Of a stretch of 64,000 nucleotides of DNA, positions 31,945 through 43,554 are shown piece by piece. The stretch is from Megaustenia siamemsis (lineage: Eukaryota > Mollusca > Gastropoda > Stylommatophora > Ariophantidae), in NCBI GenBank assembly GCA_032433765.1, contig JAVIAB010000160.1, forward strand, positions 16,066,400-16,130,399. Reading direction: 5' to 3'. Within the stretch, counting starts at the first letter, position 1. Every line of letters starts with the position of its first letter. Position numbers and translations under genes: made by a program. The notes under the pieces are model-generated. The model had not been told where the DNA came from and made no database searches. It saw nothing but the letters and a program-made list of their open reading frames with translations.

Positions 31945-32165
31945 AAAAAACATTAAAGTCTAGCAGATCTCTCACTGCACCAACATTCAAGTCAGAACAA
32001 AAAACATAAAAGTCTAGCAGATCTCTCATTGCACCAACATTCAAGTCAGAACAAAAAACATAAAAGTCTAGCAGATCTCTCATTGCACCAACATTCAAGT
32101 CAGAACAAAAAACATAAAAGTCTAGCAGATCTCTCACTGCACCAACATTCAAGTCAGAACAAAAA
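31945..32165. repeat. 54-bp tandem repeat
   Basis: Four near-identical units containing AAAGTCTAGCAGATCTCTCA and ACATTCAAGTCAGAAC. As 54 is a multiple of 3, it makes a periodic minus-strand frame (DLNVGAMRDLLDFYVFC); I take this as a by-product. Confidence 0.93.
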
Positions 32166-32480
32166 ATACTAATCTGTCAAATCAAGCAATAAAACAGAGA
32201 GATCACCAAAACAGAGAGCGAAACTATGATCAACCCCAAGGAAGGAGAACAAAAATTCACATACACAGTACAAAAACAAGACGCAAAACCAAAATTAAAG
32301 ACTGGTACACGCCATAAAAGAAAAGAACAAAACACGAACAGCAGTTCATCGGGAGGAATAAAGCACAAAATAAATCATGGGTGAATGTGACAGAAGGAAA
32401 TAACCGTTTAAAATCTGATTCACCACATCAAGGCCAGTCAAAATGGGTTGGCGGGCCGGTTCTAGCCAGTGGGCTTTAGG
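32166..32480. other. no gene recognised
   Basis: A-rich sequence between tandem arrays, without features. Confidence 0.45.
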
Positions 32481-32542
32481 TAGCCCACCTTACTTTAATG
32501 TGTTTATTTTTCACTGTAAATTGTTTATTATTCGCTTAACAG

Positions 32543-32728
32543 TGTTTGTTCTTCACTTTAATGTGGGGATCCTTCACTTTAATGTTTTTATTCTTCACTT
32601 TAATGTGTTTACTCTTCACTTTAATGTGTTTACTCTTCACTTTAATGTGTTTACTCTTCACTTTAATGTGTTTACTCTTCACTTTAATGTTTTTATTCTT
32701 CAAATTAATGTGTTTATTCTTCACTCTT
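32543..32728. repeat. 21-bp tandem repeat
   Basis: About nine units of GTTTACTCTTCACTTTAATG plus T. Diverged units extend left to about 32490. Confidence 0.93.
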
Positions 32729-32818
32729 ATACTATACTTTATTTTTCACTGTACATTATTCTCTTTAAATTTCCTTTTCTTTAACAATCACTTGCATTCT
32801 CTCCCTTTCTATCAATCT

Positions 32819-32821
32819 CAC

Positions 32822-32891
<70 letters not shown>
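32819..32891. repeat. (TC)n microsatellite
   Basis: CT dinucleotides with two small interruptions. Confidence 0.97.
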
Positions 32892-32894
<3 letters not shown>

Positions 32895-33067
32895 AGTTCT
32901 GCCTGTCTGTCTCTCTCTCGCTGTCCCACTCTTTAATCGCCATTAACGAACTCTGTGATAGCTTTATAAGATTTCGATCTAAGTAATGCCATGGACAGCT
33001 CGTAGTTATATAGGAACGGAAGTACGTCATTGGCCACGTTCGTCCAACATTTAACGTGGTGCGTGTA

Positions 33068-33068
33068 G

Positions 33069-33101
<33 letters not shown>
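33068..33101. repeat. (TG)n microsatellite
   Basis: About 14 TG units following ATATATATG. Confidence 0.95.
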
Positions 33102-33102
<1 letters not shown>

Positions 33103-33264
33103 TGGTGGAAAATGAGAAGTGAGATTCTCTGAAACCTTTGGGATTATTGATAACGATAATGGTACTGGTCAACACGATTGTGATGGTTTAGTGAAGTTTA
33201 GGTTAAATGTAATGTTAATAGTAATGGGTAGTACAATCATGATAATGGCGGCGATGCTGTTTTT

Positions 33265-33560
33265 TGACTCTTTAACATGAGAGTTATTTTCCTGGTTTCA
33301 AGAGAGTTATCTGACTTGACATCGTCAACTTCATCGCGTCATCAAGCTCATCATTTATACACATGTTGTACACAGCCATCTACCCCACTCGGGGGCTGAA
33401 AGAATCACCCAACGTTTGTGACGTTTTCAGCACTACGAGCAAGGGCGGTTGTGGGTAAAATAGCGTTCAGCCTTCTATAGCTTGTATAGCTGAAGACTTC
33501 ACAGGCTGTGGGGGATTTCGGTGTTTCCCACTCTGCCCGCAGGCCTTAGTAAAACTATAG
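33265..33560 (-). mobile_element. SINE-K body fragment
   Basis: Shares the block GTGACGTTTTCAGCACTACG, AGCAAGGGCGGTTGTGGGTA and the CAGGCTGTGG stretch with 63315-63570, and in other orientation with 52150-52330 and 61370-61620. The tRNA-like head is absent here. Confidence 0.65.
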
Positions 33561-33649
33561 ATGTATGTGTTTAGTTCGTGATCAAAACTTACCAAAGTTG
33601 CAGATAGAAAATTAATTTTATAAAAAGGTTGAACAACATAAGAACAATA

Positions 33650-33906
33650 TAAAAAAAAAGTAAAATACCCCCGTCACGCCAAGTGGCGTATAGGGAAATA
33701 TGGTGTTAGTGACCCTATATTTTACAGACCTTCAGCACGTTAATTTTGGGGTAATGTGGTAGGTATTACGCCCGCTGCTTTACTTTCCCAGAAAAGAATC
33801 CGGTACCCATTTAAGGCTGGGTGAACCCGGAAGCCGTCGGTTGGGATCGAACCCTACCCCTTGTCCTTTGTAGTCCATTTCACTAACCACTGAGCTATCG
33901 CGGCTC
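33650..33906 (-). mobile_element. SINE1 (tRNA-derived)
   Basis: Full minus-strand copy with the head GATAGCTCAGTGGTTAGTG and B box GGGTTCGATCCC. It abuts a LINE F end at 33907. Confidence 0.9.
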
Positions 33907-34040
33907 CCCCTGTGGAGCATATGTCTTCAAAAAACACTTTCTAAGTCGCTCTGTTTCTTGTCATTCTTTTAAGATCATTCCATGCCTTTCCCATCATCTT
34001 CATCCCTGCTTCTGGCTGACGTCTCCAAGAATTTCTTGGT
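33907..34040 (-). mobile_element. LINE F 3'-end fragment
   Basis: The 3' end block (GTGGAGCATATGTCTTCAAA) matches 3460-3716 and 50310-50640. Only about 130 bp remain. Confidence 0.72.
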
Positions 34041-34089
34041 CTTCCATAATAATAATTAGCCACTGATATATTTTAGTTGCATATTTTTT

Positions 34090-34375
34090 TTTTTTACAAC
34101 TGAAGGCGGAGGCCAGACGGCGCACAACACCAGAGCTGGAAGGTGTCAGTGATCCATAGCTGATGGCTTGCAGCAGGATCGGTGAACCAGAAAGAGCTGA
34201 CCTTACTCCAACGTCTTCGCAGGCCCCCAGAAACAGACTAACCAGTCTAGTCTGGCCAAGGGAGTAGGGATCGAAGAGGGAAGACAACCCGATGCACAAA
34301 AATCACATGCTGAAGTCGGATGTGTTGGGCTGAAAGGCGCGAATATCACAGTATTACTGCAAACCACAATATAAC
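34090..34375. repeat. unclassified dispersed repeat
   Basis: Shares a motif (GAAGTCGGATGTGTTGGGC here) with 41866-41945 and 44735-44840, where it lies near AGGCAACCCGGTA-type sequence. No coding content or tRNA box seen. Confidence 0.5.
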
Positions 34376-34379
34376 GTAT

Positions 34380-34685
34380 CATCATCATCAAGTACAGTGC
34401 CTGCGTAGGTGATCATGTCTCTACACAATTTTCGACGTCGATAGTTACTTATCATTTCCGTTTTTTTTTAACTTTTTACCAAGCCATTCTCTTAAGCTGT
34501 CTGGGATCTTTTCTCCTTACTTCCCTCTATCACTTTGTCCCTTAACTTTCCCAGTTGCCACAATATATTCCAGCTGCTCCCTTGTCATTACATGACCAAA
34601 AAATGATGATTGCTTCTTCCCAATATTGGAAATTAGCTCTCGTTTGCTTTGGCCTCCTTCAGAACGTTTACACGCAGCGCTTTGG
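34380..34685 (-). mobile_element. LINE B 3' fragment
   Basis: Begins with ATCATCATCATCAAGTACAG (minus-strand tail) and contains the shared AATGATGATTGCTTCTTCCC block. It is truncated at about 34670. Confidence 0.8.
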
Positions 34686-34794
34686 CCTCTAACACGAGGT
34701 ATACACGCCCACTTAACCTCCTTTTAAGACCGGATGATGAAGACATGTGCTCCCTTAGTCTTCTGATGAACGCAAGCAAGAACAGAAGGCTGGC

Positions 34795-35050
34795 AGTAAT
34801 TTCAGACACGGAATACATAAACATGCCCCAAATAAAATAACTTGATCACCTGATAAGACGGAGAGAACAAAATATGACACGAGCTGTCGACAAATCCTAG
34901 GGGAACACTAGATACAGGTGTCGGTCTCGACAAAAATGATGGAATTGATGGAAGATTAGAAACACTTGGGAAACATAACAGCAAAAGGGGCCAACAAAAT
35001 GCAAAGAACCTTAAACTATATCTCAATCAAAGTTGGCAGAAAAATTTGGG
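34795..35050 (+). mobile_element. LINE D 3'-end fragment
   Basis: Same 3' end as 5800-6175, with GATTAGAAACACTTGGGAAA and CATAACAGCAAAAGGGGCCA. It runs straight into the GAA/GAT array. Confidence 0.68.
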
Positions 35051-35056
35051 AAGAGT

Positions 35057-36311
35057 GAAGAAGAAGAAGAAGAAGAGGAAGATGAAGAAGGTGAAGAAGA
35101 AGAAGATGAAGAAGATGAGGAAGAAGAAGGTGAAGAAGATGAAGATGAAGAAGAAGAAGATGAAGAAGAAGAAGATGATGAAGAAGTATATGAAGAAGAA
35201 GAGATGAAGAAGAAGAGGATGAAGTAGAAGAGGAAGAAGATGAAGAAGAAGAAGATGAAGAAGTAGAAGTAGAAGTAGAAGAAGATGAAGAAGAAGAAGA
35301 TGAAGAAGAAGAAGATGAAGAAGTAGAAGTACAAGAAGATGAAGTAGAAGAAGATGAAGATGAAGAAGAAGAAGGTGAAGAAGAAGAAGATGATGAAGAA
35401 GTATATGAAGAAGAGAAGATGAAGAAGAAGAAGATGAAGTAGAAGAAGAAGAAGATGAAGAAGAAGTAGAAGAAGATGAAGAAGAAGAAGATGAAGAAGT
35501 ATAAGTAGAAGAAGATGAAGAAGAAGAAGTAGAAGAAGATGAAGTAGAAGAAGAAGAATGAAGAAGATGAAGAAGAAGAAGAAGATGAAGAAGAAGAAGT
35601 AGAAGAAGATGAAGTAGAAGAAGAAGAAGAAGAAGAAGATGATGAAGAAGAAGATGAAGTAGAAGAAGATGAAGAAGATGAAGAAGAAGAAGATGAAGAA
35701 GATGAAGAAGAAGAAGGTGAAGAAGATGAAGATGAAGAAGAAGAAGATGAAGTAGAAGAAGATGAAGAAGTATATGAAGAAGAAGAAGATGAAGTAGAAG
35801 AAGATGAAGAAGAAGAAGATGAAGAAGAAGAAGATGAAGAAGTAGAAGATGAAGTAGAAGAAGATGAAGAAGAAGAAGAAGAAGAAGTAGAAGAAGAAGA
35901 AGAAGAAGAAGAAGTAGAAGAAGATGAAGTAGAAGAAGATGAAGAAGATGAAGAAGAAGAAGAAGAAGATGAAGAAGAAGATGAAGAAGAAGAAGAAGAA
36001 GATGAAGAAGAAGAAGTAGAAGAAGATGAAGTAGAAGAAGATGAAGTAGAAAGATGAAGAAGAAGAAGAAGATGAAGAAGAAGAAGAAGATGAAGAAGAA
36101 GAAGATGAAGAAGAAGATGAAGAAGAAGAAGAAGATGAAGAAGAAGAAGTAGAAGAAGATGAAGTAGAAGAAGATGAAGTAGAAGAAGATGAAGAAGAAG
36201 AAGAAGATGAAGAAGATGAAGTAGAAGAAGATGATGAAGAAGAAGAAGTAGAAGAAGATGATGAAGAAGATGAAGATGATGAAGAAGAGGAAGAAGATGA
36301 AGAAGACGAAA
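35057..36311. repeat. 1.25-kb GAA/GAT trinucleotide array
   Basis: Almost uninterrupted purine-rich array of GAA and GAT with occasional GTA. The strand gives poly-Glu/Asp in one direction and poly-Ser/Phe/Leu in the other. It starts at the GAA-rich tail of a LINE D copy. Longer pseudo-frames on both strands are by-products. Confidence 0.97.
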
Positions 36312-36789
36312 AGTCACTAGAAGTGATCTTGAATTCAAAAGTGTTAAAAATGTCGACATTTATAAAATTAGTAATGATGTCAATGATGTTAAATAATGTT
36401 GACATATAATAATGATAGCAATAATGCAAGTAGTATTCAATATGGTAACAAATATTCACATATAAATATCAACAGTAGGATTTAAAAAAAAAAAAAAAAT
36501 CTATCTAGAACAGGTATTATATTAGTCTGAAACTCTCGGTAAGGGTCCCACTTTCTACAAAACACTTGCCTTGTGCTTATACACAATCTGATCTGGCTGG
36601 TATAGAGTCTAGAGCGATAGTGACCAACTTAAGGTTGACCTAGGGTTGGATTATTGTCAGGGCTAGTACCAGAGGGCCAAACTTAAGAGTATCGTCTAAA
36701 ATTACACGATGTTATTTTGTCATATATAAATAATGCCTGCACTTTGACAACATAGTTTATCATTTGTAACTAAAAAAAAAAAAACTATC
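36312..36789. other. no gene recognised
   Basis: AT-rich spacer with short A runs at about 36484-36499 and 36772-36784. No domain or tRNA-like box. Confidence 0.45.
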
Positions 36790-36990
36790 TTTACGACACA
36801 TATTACCATTTATATTGCTGGTGTATGTCGGGAGGCAACGATAGAACCCGAGGGATAAAGGCCACAACGTGTGCGACTCAGGATTTTTATTTCACCCCCA
36901 ATAGAAAAAAATCATTTCTGTCTACCGCGGATTTCGAACACCGTACGTCAGCTTTTCAGCCAGCGGAACAGTGGTTTTAGCGGCACGGTC
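36790..36990 (-). mobile_element. SINE-I (tRNA-derived)
   Basis: The minus strand has a B box (GGTGTTCGAAATCC) downstream of a head with GTGACCGTGCCGCTAAAACC. A second copy at 38735-38945 matches closely. Confidence 0.72.
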
Positions 36991-37083
36991 ACGCGAACCT
37001 CTAATCATTTGTAACAAGACATGTAATTTGTTCATTTCAAATCTATCTTCATATTATTATTTTAACCGGCCTAAGCTTTGTGT

Positions 37084-37085
37084 TT

Positions 37086-37146
<61 letters not shown>
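37084..37146. repeat. (AT)n microsatellite
   Basis: About 30 AT dinucleotides. Confidence 0.97.
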
Positions 37147-37147
<1 letters not shown>

Positions 37148-37179
37148 ATATATTCTATATATCAATCACCATAGAATAA

Positions 37180-37545
37180 AATCACTGGAGGTTGTACAAT
37201 TGTGGCTCTACAGAAGAATACCGAATATACTACGGACAGCTCAGAAGAGTATTGAAAACGTTCTGAAAGAGGCCAAAGCAAAAGGAGAGCTAATTTCCAA
37301 TATTTGGAAGAAACAATCATCATTTTTTTTACCATGTAATGAGAAGGGAACAGCTGGAATATATTGTAACGACTGGAAAAATTGAGGGAAGAAGAGACAG
37401 AGGGAATCAAAAAGAAACGATTCCAGACAGCTTAAGAGAATAGTTTGGCAGAAGCTCAACAACAGAAATGATAAATAACTGTCGAGAACAAAAGTTGTGG
37501 AGAGACATGATCACCTACGCCAGCAGGCACAGTACTTGATGATGA
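37180..37545 (+). mobile_element. LINE B 3' fragment
   Basis: Plus-strand frames give LWLYRRIPNILRTAQKSIE and IWKKQSSFFLPCNEKGTAG, a degraded version of the LINE B C-terminus. The 3' end ends ...GCACAGTACTTGATGATGA. It is 5'-truncated at the (AT)n tract. Confidence 0.82.
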
Positions 37546-37850
37546 TTTGATATAGTAGCTTCTGTAGACGTTTCAAGGGCAAAGAAAAATAGACTGGCGA
37601 GTCAGATTTGATCCGTTGGCCGCCATTTGCAATTACTGGTCTCCAGCACAGAATGTTGTGAAAAGAGCTCTCTCTCTCTCTAGCATCGAAGCGCCCACAT
37701 ATCAAATATCATAAGCAAACGTTAGAGAGATTAAAAAGTTATTGGGCAATGTTTGGGCTTCCGCGTGAGAGAGTCTAGCTGTTTGTACTGCAACATATCA
37801 GCTTTGACCTTTGTGACATTAACTCTCAAACAAAATAGATCAAAGCAGGA
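37546..37850. other. no gene recognised
   Basis: No repeat partner or domain seen. Confidence 0.4.
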
Positions 37851-38060
37851 AGACATGCAAATAAATCCAATGCAGAGGTAAAGCTGGTGGTAGAGAAAAA
37901 GTGGTGGGGAGTAACATACACTCCTACAAAGTATGGTAACAGCTTTATATACAAAAAAGGAGAATACAAAATATGTGACGTTTCGGCCAACAAGTGGATC
38001 AAAGTAAAACTGAAGAATTCAATGTTTTGTAAAGCAACATCACAAAAAAGACGCTTTTTC
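37851..38060 (+). mobile_element. ACGTTTCGGC-family dispersed element
   Basis: Shares GGTAAAGCTGGT, GGTGGGGAGT, GGTAACAGCTTTATA and GTGACGTTTCGGCC with the inverted-repeat element at 47713-48103 (about 200 bp here). Only one arm is present. Confidence 0.6.
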
Positions 38061-38435
38061 AAAAAATTGTTTTTTGTATTCATTCACTTTATGTATTCAT
38101 TCACTTTATGTATTCATTCACTTTATAGTTTTGCTTGCATTGAACATCGGGAAATAGGGATTGTCATTTTTCATATTTTGGAATTTTATGCGATTTTGCT
38201 GGGGCAAATGTTTACAAGAAAATAATAATAGATCCTCGATGACAATAGCATGCATCTAATCTCTAACACTTTATTTTATAATTGGTGGACAGTTTTGTGT
38301 GTGTGTTGGCACGAAATGTTCATATGGGGAAACATGCCGCGCGACGCTACAGTCTTCTTGTCGTTCACCCGAGAAGTGGGTGTGGATGAGTTAAGTCGTT
38401 AGTGTACGGCTTCTCTCTGTCGTTCTTTACTTCCT
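38061..38435. other. no gene; short repeats
   Basis: Three CATTCACTTTATGTATT-type repeats at about 38080-38125. The rest has no recognisable feature. Confidence 0.5.
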
Positions 38436-38584
38436 CTTGTATCCGTTCGATTCATGTTGCGGTGATTCATGATTGTACAAAGAAGTTACGACGGTGGTTT
38501 TCTGTTGCCTTCCTTTACGGTTGGCTCCGCTAGCCTTTGACTAAAAAGTCTCACCCACAAGGCAGTGAGGTAGAAACAAGAAAA
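38436..38584 (-). mobile_element. LINE B 5'-end fragment
   Basis: Shares TTCATGATTGTACAAAGAA and the GGTGGTTTTCT block with the 5' end of the near-complete LINE B at 58250-58293. It is inverted relative to the next fragment. Confidence 0.6.
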
Positions 38585-39261
38585 AAGAGTTTTTAATTGT
38601 TATGTAAAGCCAGTATTAACATATGGATGTGAATTATGGACAATAGGATAACAGGCAAGAAAATCACTGGAGTCTGTAGAAATGTGGTTTTACAGAAAAG
38701 AAAAAAAAACTATCTTTACGACACATAGTACCATTGCTAGTGTATGTCGGGGGGGAGGGGGCAACGATAGAACCAGAGGGATAAAGGCCGCTTGGTCAAG
38801 CAGTCGCCACAACGTGTGAGACTCAGGATTTTTATTTCACCCCCGATAGAAAAAATCCTTTCTGTCTACCGCGGGCTTCGAACACCGTACGTCAGCTTTT
38901 CATGCAGCGGAACAGTGGTTTTAGCCGCACGGTCACGCGCACCTCATTTTACAGAAGAATGTTGATAATACCATGGACAGCTAAGAAGAATGTAATGAAA
39001 ATGTTCTAAACGAGGTCAAAGCAAAAAGAGAACTAATTTTCAATATTAGGAAGAAACAATAATAATTGTGTTGCCATGTAATGAGAAGAGAACAACTGGA
39101 ATATATTGTAATAACTGGAAAAATTAAATGACGAAGAGATAGAGGGAAGAAAAGAGAAAAAATACCAGACAGCTTAAGAGAAGAGAATGGCTTTGCAGAA
39201 GGTTAACAACCTAACTGATAAATAAATGTCGAGATCGAAAGTTGTGGAGAGACATGATCTC
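38585..39261 (+). mobile_element. LINE B 3' half, split by a SINE-I
   Basis: Plus-strand matches to the LINE B C-terminal domain before (38590-38700) and after (38946-39261) a SINE-I. A run of A at 38700-38710 lies at the junction. The normal LINE B 3' end is missing; the sequence goes directly into the 51-bp array at GACATGATC. Confidence 0.78.
38735..38945 (-). mobile_element. SINE-I (tRNA-derived), inserted in LINE B
   Basis: Second copy of the family seen at 36790-36990, with the B-box stretch GGTGTTCGAAGCCC on the minus strand and a G run at about 38750-38760. It interrupts a LINE B fragment. Confidence 0.75.
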
Positions 39262-39780
39262 TCCCTCTTGTATCCGGTCGGGTGTTGAAGGAAATACAAA
39301 GTTCTGGTTCCCTCTCTCTTGTATCCGTTGACGTGTTGAAAGAGATACAAAGTTCTGGTTCCCTCCATCTTGTATCCGTTGGCGTGTTGAAAGAGATACA
39401 AAGTTCTGGTTCCCTCCATCTTGTATCCGTTGGCGTGTTGAAAGAGATACAAAGTTCTGGTTCCCTCCCTCTTGTATCCGTTGGCGTGTTGAAAGAGATA
39501 CAAAGTTCTGGTTCCCTCCCTCTTGTATCCGTTCAAGTGTTGAATGAGATACAAAGTTCTGGTTCTCTCTCTTTTGTATCTGTTCGGATTTTGAAGGAGA
39601 TACAAAGTTCTGGTTCCCTCCTTCTTTTATCCGTTCATGTGTTGAAGCAGATACAAAGTTCTGGTTCCCTCCCTCTTGTTTCCGTTCGGGTGTTGAAGGA
39701 GATACAAAGTTCTGGTTCCCTCCCTCTTGTATCCGTTCGGGTATTGAGGAAGATACAAAGTTCTGGTACTCTCTTCTTTG
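39262..39780. repeat. 51-bp minisatellite
   Basis: Ten units with GAGATACAAAGTTCTGGTTC, CCTCCCTCTTGTATCCGTT and GGCGTGTTGAA. As 51 is a multiple of 3, frames stay open on both strands (QNFVSLSTRQRIQEGGN-type peptides on the minus strand). It sits at the end of a minus-strand LINE E coding fragment. Confidence 0.95.
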
Positions 39781-40389
39781 GCGGCTTGAGCCATTGGCAA
39801 TTAATCGTTGTAACTTTTCTTTGAGGTTTTCTGTCCATCTTACTCTATGTCTGTCTCTTGCTCTTCTCCCTTCCTCTCTTTTAATACATCCTTTATATGA
39901 TAAGGAATCATTCGGCATTCTTTCTAGATGGGCAAACCAGTTTATTGGGTTGTTTTTTGTATCTAAAGGATGAGTTCAATGTCTACTCTTTCTCTTATAA
40001 TATAATTACTGATTCTGTCTTTTCTGCTTACCCCAGGTGCTTTTCTCAGACGTCGCATCTCTGTGGTGACAAACTTTCCTGTATGCTTAGATGTAAGTGA
40101 CCATGATTGGTATTGGTAGCATAATGTGGGAATGAATACACTCTGTATAAGATGTTTCTTGGTGGTTAGTAGGTATTGATTTGTGTTGAAGTATATAAGG
40201 GTATAGCTGTCCGAACATTTGATTTGCCTTATTGCATCGTATATCTATTCGTTTATCGATTTCACCATCTTCAGATGTTCCCGGGTATTTAAAGCTTGTT
40301 ACTTGTTTTATAACTTGATGTTCTATAGCTATGTTTAGTGTCTTATTTTGTCTTCCTATTGATATAACTTTCGGTCTTTTTAAGTACTT
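39781..40389 (-). mobile_element. LINE E fragment
   Basis: Minus-strand frames give MPNDSLSYKGCIKREEGRRA and RHRVRWTENLKEKLQRL, like the terminal part of a non-LTR reverse transcriptase ORF; the rest is stop-riddled. Its coding frame runs on into the 51-bp array. Confidence 0.6.
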
Positions 40390-41260
40390 ATTATAATGTT
40401 GTTAATTCTTCCTCTTCTTTCCTTCCTCATCTACCTTTCAGCGTCGAGGGGAGATACAATTTGCGGTCTTTTGCTCTTCTGTTCGCCTCTGCTGCTGTTA
40501 TGTTTCCTAGTGCTTATAATATTCCATCGATCCATCTTTTTCGTTGTAGACCCTTGGGTCTGGTGTTCTCACAACGTTTGTTTAATGCTCGCTGTGTTGA
40601 GTTTTGATCTTTCTGCCTTGTCACGTGGCCAAACCATTTTATCTGTTATTTCCTTATATATTCTATGGTGGGGGCTATTCCTAGCTTTTTTCTCAGTTTT
40701 TTATTTCTGACCTTACCTCTCAGACTGTTTCCTGTCATTCGTCTAAAACATTTTATCTCAGTTGAGGTAATTTTTCTTATTGTTCTTGCATCTAGGATCC
40801 AGGTCTGATATTGGTAGCACAACGTTGGGATGAAGATTGTATTGTATAGTGCTCGTTTTGCCTCCAGAGTTATTTCCTTGTTGGACAATAGTGGTGATAA
40901 CTGTCCAATGATTTGACAAGCTTTGTTGCATCTTGATTCTATCTCTGCTGTTTAAGAATTATTGTTTGTCATTAAACTTCCTAGGGAATTTGAATTCCTC
41001 TACTTGTTTTAGTTTCCTGTTTTCTATAGTTATGTTGATGTTCGGTTTATTTTTGGCGACATTCATGATTTCTGTTGTTCATGTTACATTCTTTATTCAA
41101 GGACAGTTGATGTTATTGAAGTTCTCTGTCTTCGAAAGCTATTAAGGCCTGATCGTCAGCGAAAAGTAGTTCATTTATATTTTCACACTGTGATTTGGCA
41201 TCCTTCCATATGTTGTCGATATAAGTGGTAAACAAGAGTGGTGACACTGCGCCATCTTGT
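40390..41260 (-). mobile_element. LINE D fragment
   Basis: The minus strand at 40646-40888 carries ALYNTIFIPTLCYQYQTWIL, IKCFRRMTGNSLRGKVRNKK and IEYIRK, the C-terminal domain of LINE D. The 3' end at 40440-40580 matches the D family, and the 5' part near 41250 suggests reverse-transcriptase sequence (GVRQDGAVSPLLF-like). Stops throughout. Confidence 0.75.
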
Positions 41261-41269
41261 CTTACGCCA

Positions 41270-41660
41270 GATGGTTTACGTCAAAGCCGACATAATCACT
41301 CTTTCCGGTCCGAATCATCTTCGGCAAAGGTAGATTTGTTTAGCCATTTTTGCCCTGGAAGTTGCCATTTTTGCCTCGGAAGTTGCCATTTTTGGCCTAC
41401 TCTTTTCTACTTTCAACTGCCAAGAGTTCGTCAACGTACGCGAGCACACGGGACCTTCTGTTGCTCACCGTCATCCGAGAAGGTTAGACATTGGATGTTA
41501 CAACCCAAAGACAAGTAGAGGGAGACTCCACAAAGAAACACACATTCAAAGTGAGATATGTCCACCGCCTGTGGCGGGGTTCGAACCCAGCACCTTTCTA
41601 TTGACGTCTAGACCTCCCAATCCTTCGTTGCAATGTTCTAAATTGTATCATAGTAAACAA
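41270..41660 (-). mobile_element. SINE-J (tRNA-derived)
   Basis: The minus strand carries a B box (GGGTTCGAACCCC) near 41577-41590 and shares TCAACTGCCA..GT and ACGAGACC-like blocks with 49255-49735. It contains two GGAAGTTGCCATTTTTG repeats near 41357-41395. Confidence 0.65.
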
Positions 41661-41661
41661 G

Positions 41662-41865
41662 TAAAGAGCCCCTGTCACGCCAAGTGGCGTATAGGTAATA
41701 TGGTGTTAGTGACCATAAATTTTACTGACCTTCAGCGCATGATTTTTTGGGGCAATGTGGTCGGTATTACGCCCGTGCTGCTTTACTTTCCCTGAAAAAA
41801 ATCCGGTACCCACTTAAGGCTGGGTGAACCCGGAAGCCGTCGGTTGGGATCGAACCGTTCTGGCT
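41662..41865 (-). mobile_element. SINE1, truncated
   Basis: Body of SINE1 through the GGTTGGGATCGAACC stretch. The tRNA head is missing and is replaced by the unclassified dispersed repeat at 41866. Confidence 0.85.
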
Positions 41866-41945
41866 CAACGAGGAGGGATCGAGGGGAAAGGCAACCGGGT
41901 ATCCAAAAGTGCCGTGCTGAAGTCGCATGTGTTGGACCACCCCTT
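41866..41945. repeat. unclassified dispersed repeat
   Basis: Shares GCCGTGCTGAAGTCGCATGT and the CAACCGGGTA block with 44735-44840 and 34090-34375. Confidence 0.5.
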
Positions 41946-42077
41946 CACCCCCCCCCCCTCCAAAAAAAAACAAAAACAATGAATATGACATACTTGCTTG
42001 ATGAAAACCAAATCACAACGCATTAAGGTATTAAATGTTCTTATTTTCGGTATAGATGCTTAGGATTGGCAGTCGTT

Positions 42078-42294
<217 letters not shown>

Positions 42295-42769
42295 TTATGT
42301 GATTTATATTTAGATGTGGTTACAACAATTTATCAGATTTTAGTCCATTCATTGACTGGAGAGAATTTGAGAGAAACGTGTCACGAGAAGTAGCAGCCGG
42401 AACGTTGAATGTTGTGGAAATTGTATTTAACCAGCGAACAATAGGCATACCTTCCCTGCCTTCCGCTGAACTGGACTAGTTTTGTTATGGCATAAAGGAA
42501 TGTCAGGAAATTGGGCTATTCGTCTTTTATCTCTTCTTAATGTTCTTGTTATTCATCTCCTTATTAATTTTCGTCTTCATTTCCTCTTTATTCATTTTAT
42601 TTTTTCTTTCTCTGCTTCTTTTCCTTCTTCCTCTTATCTTTATTCTTCTGCTTTCTATGTGCTCTTTTCTTTTTTCGCTTTCGCTGATTTTGACCCTTTC
42701 CTTCCGCATCAGGGGCAGACCAAGAAGAGATTGATTTTAGGACATCAAGGAGACATTGAACATGACAAT
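42295..42769. other. no gene recognised
   Basis: T/C-rich sequence at 42520-42700 gives hydrophobic frames without motifs. Confidence 0.45.
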
Positions 42770-42782
42770 AGACGTGGGAGAT

Positions 42783-43250
42783 CTGAATATAGGCAGAGAT
42801 TCTTTCAGACGGGATGTGGTGAATGCAACGTTCTGTGGGAGATCTGGCTACAGACAGATTCTTTCAGACGGGCTATGATGAATGCAACGTTCTGTGGGAA
42901 ATCTTGCTAGAGATAGATTCTTTCAGACGGGCTATGATGAATGCAACGTTCTGTGGGAAATCTTGCTAGAGATAGATTCTTTCAGCCGGACTGTGGTGAA
43001 TGCAACGTTCTGTGGGAAATCTTGCTAGAGATAGATTCTTTCAGCCGGACTGTGGTGAATGCAACGTTCTGTGGGAAATCTTGCTAGAGATAGATTCTTT
43101 CAGCCGGGCTGTGGTGAATGCAACGTTCTGTGGGAAATCTTGCTAGAGATAGATTCTTTCAGCCGGGCTTTTTGAATGCAACGTTCTGTGGGAAATCTTG
43201 CTATAGATAGATTCTTTCAGCCGGGCTGTGGTGAATGCAACGTTCTGCAA
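42783..43250. repeat. 59-bp tandem repeat
   Basis: About eight units with AGATAGATTCTTTCAGCCGG, GCTGTGGTGAATGCAACGTT and CTGTGGGAAATCTTGCTAG. The last unit is cut after AACGTTCTGC. Confidence 0.95.
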
Positions 43251-43554
43251 GGGTGTCATCACGCGATGTGATGATAATTTCTGACACCTTTTTTTCTTTC
43301 TCACCTTTTTTTCTTTCTCTACTTTACTTATATTTCGTCTTCTCTGTTTCCTTAACTTTAGTTCGCTTAATTTCTGAACATTTTGCGTGGCGTTGACACA
43401 TGGTGACAATACTTTACACAGAATGTTAGTCTTGTGACGCACATCTGCAAATAGAGAAGGGAAACCCCATACATCCGACTGTGATCGTTTTTTTTAGTTA
43501 ACAACCTGGATGTTTCAAGTGCGCACGGATTATACGATGAGTGTAGATCTTTAT

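Noticed and set aside
35016..36459. Two minus-strand open frames of 447 and 478 codons
   Set aside because: They read through the GAA/GAT array, giving Ser/Phe/Leu runs. Both overlapping frames are equally open, which is a property of the repeat and not of a gene.
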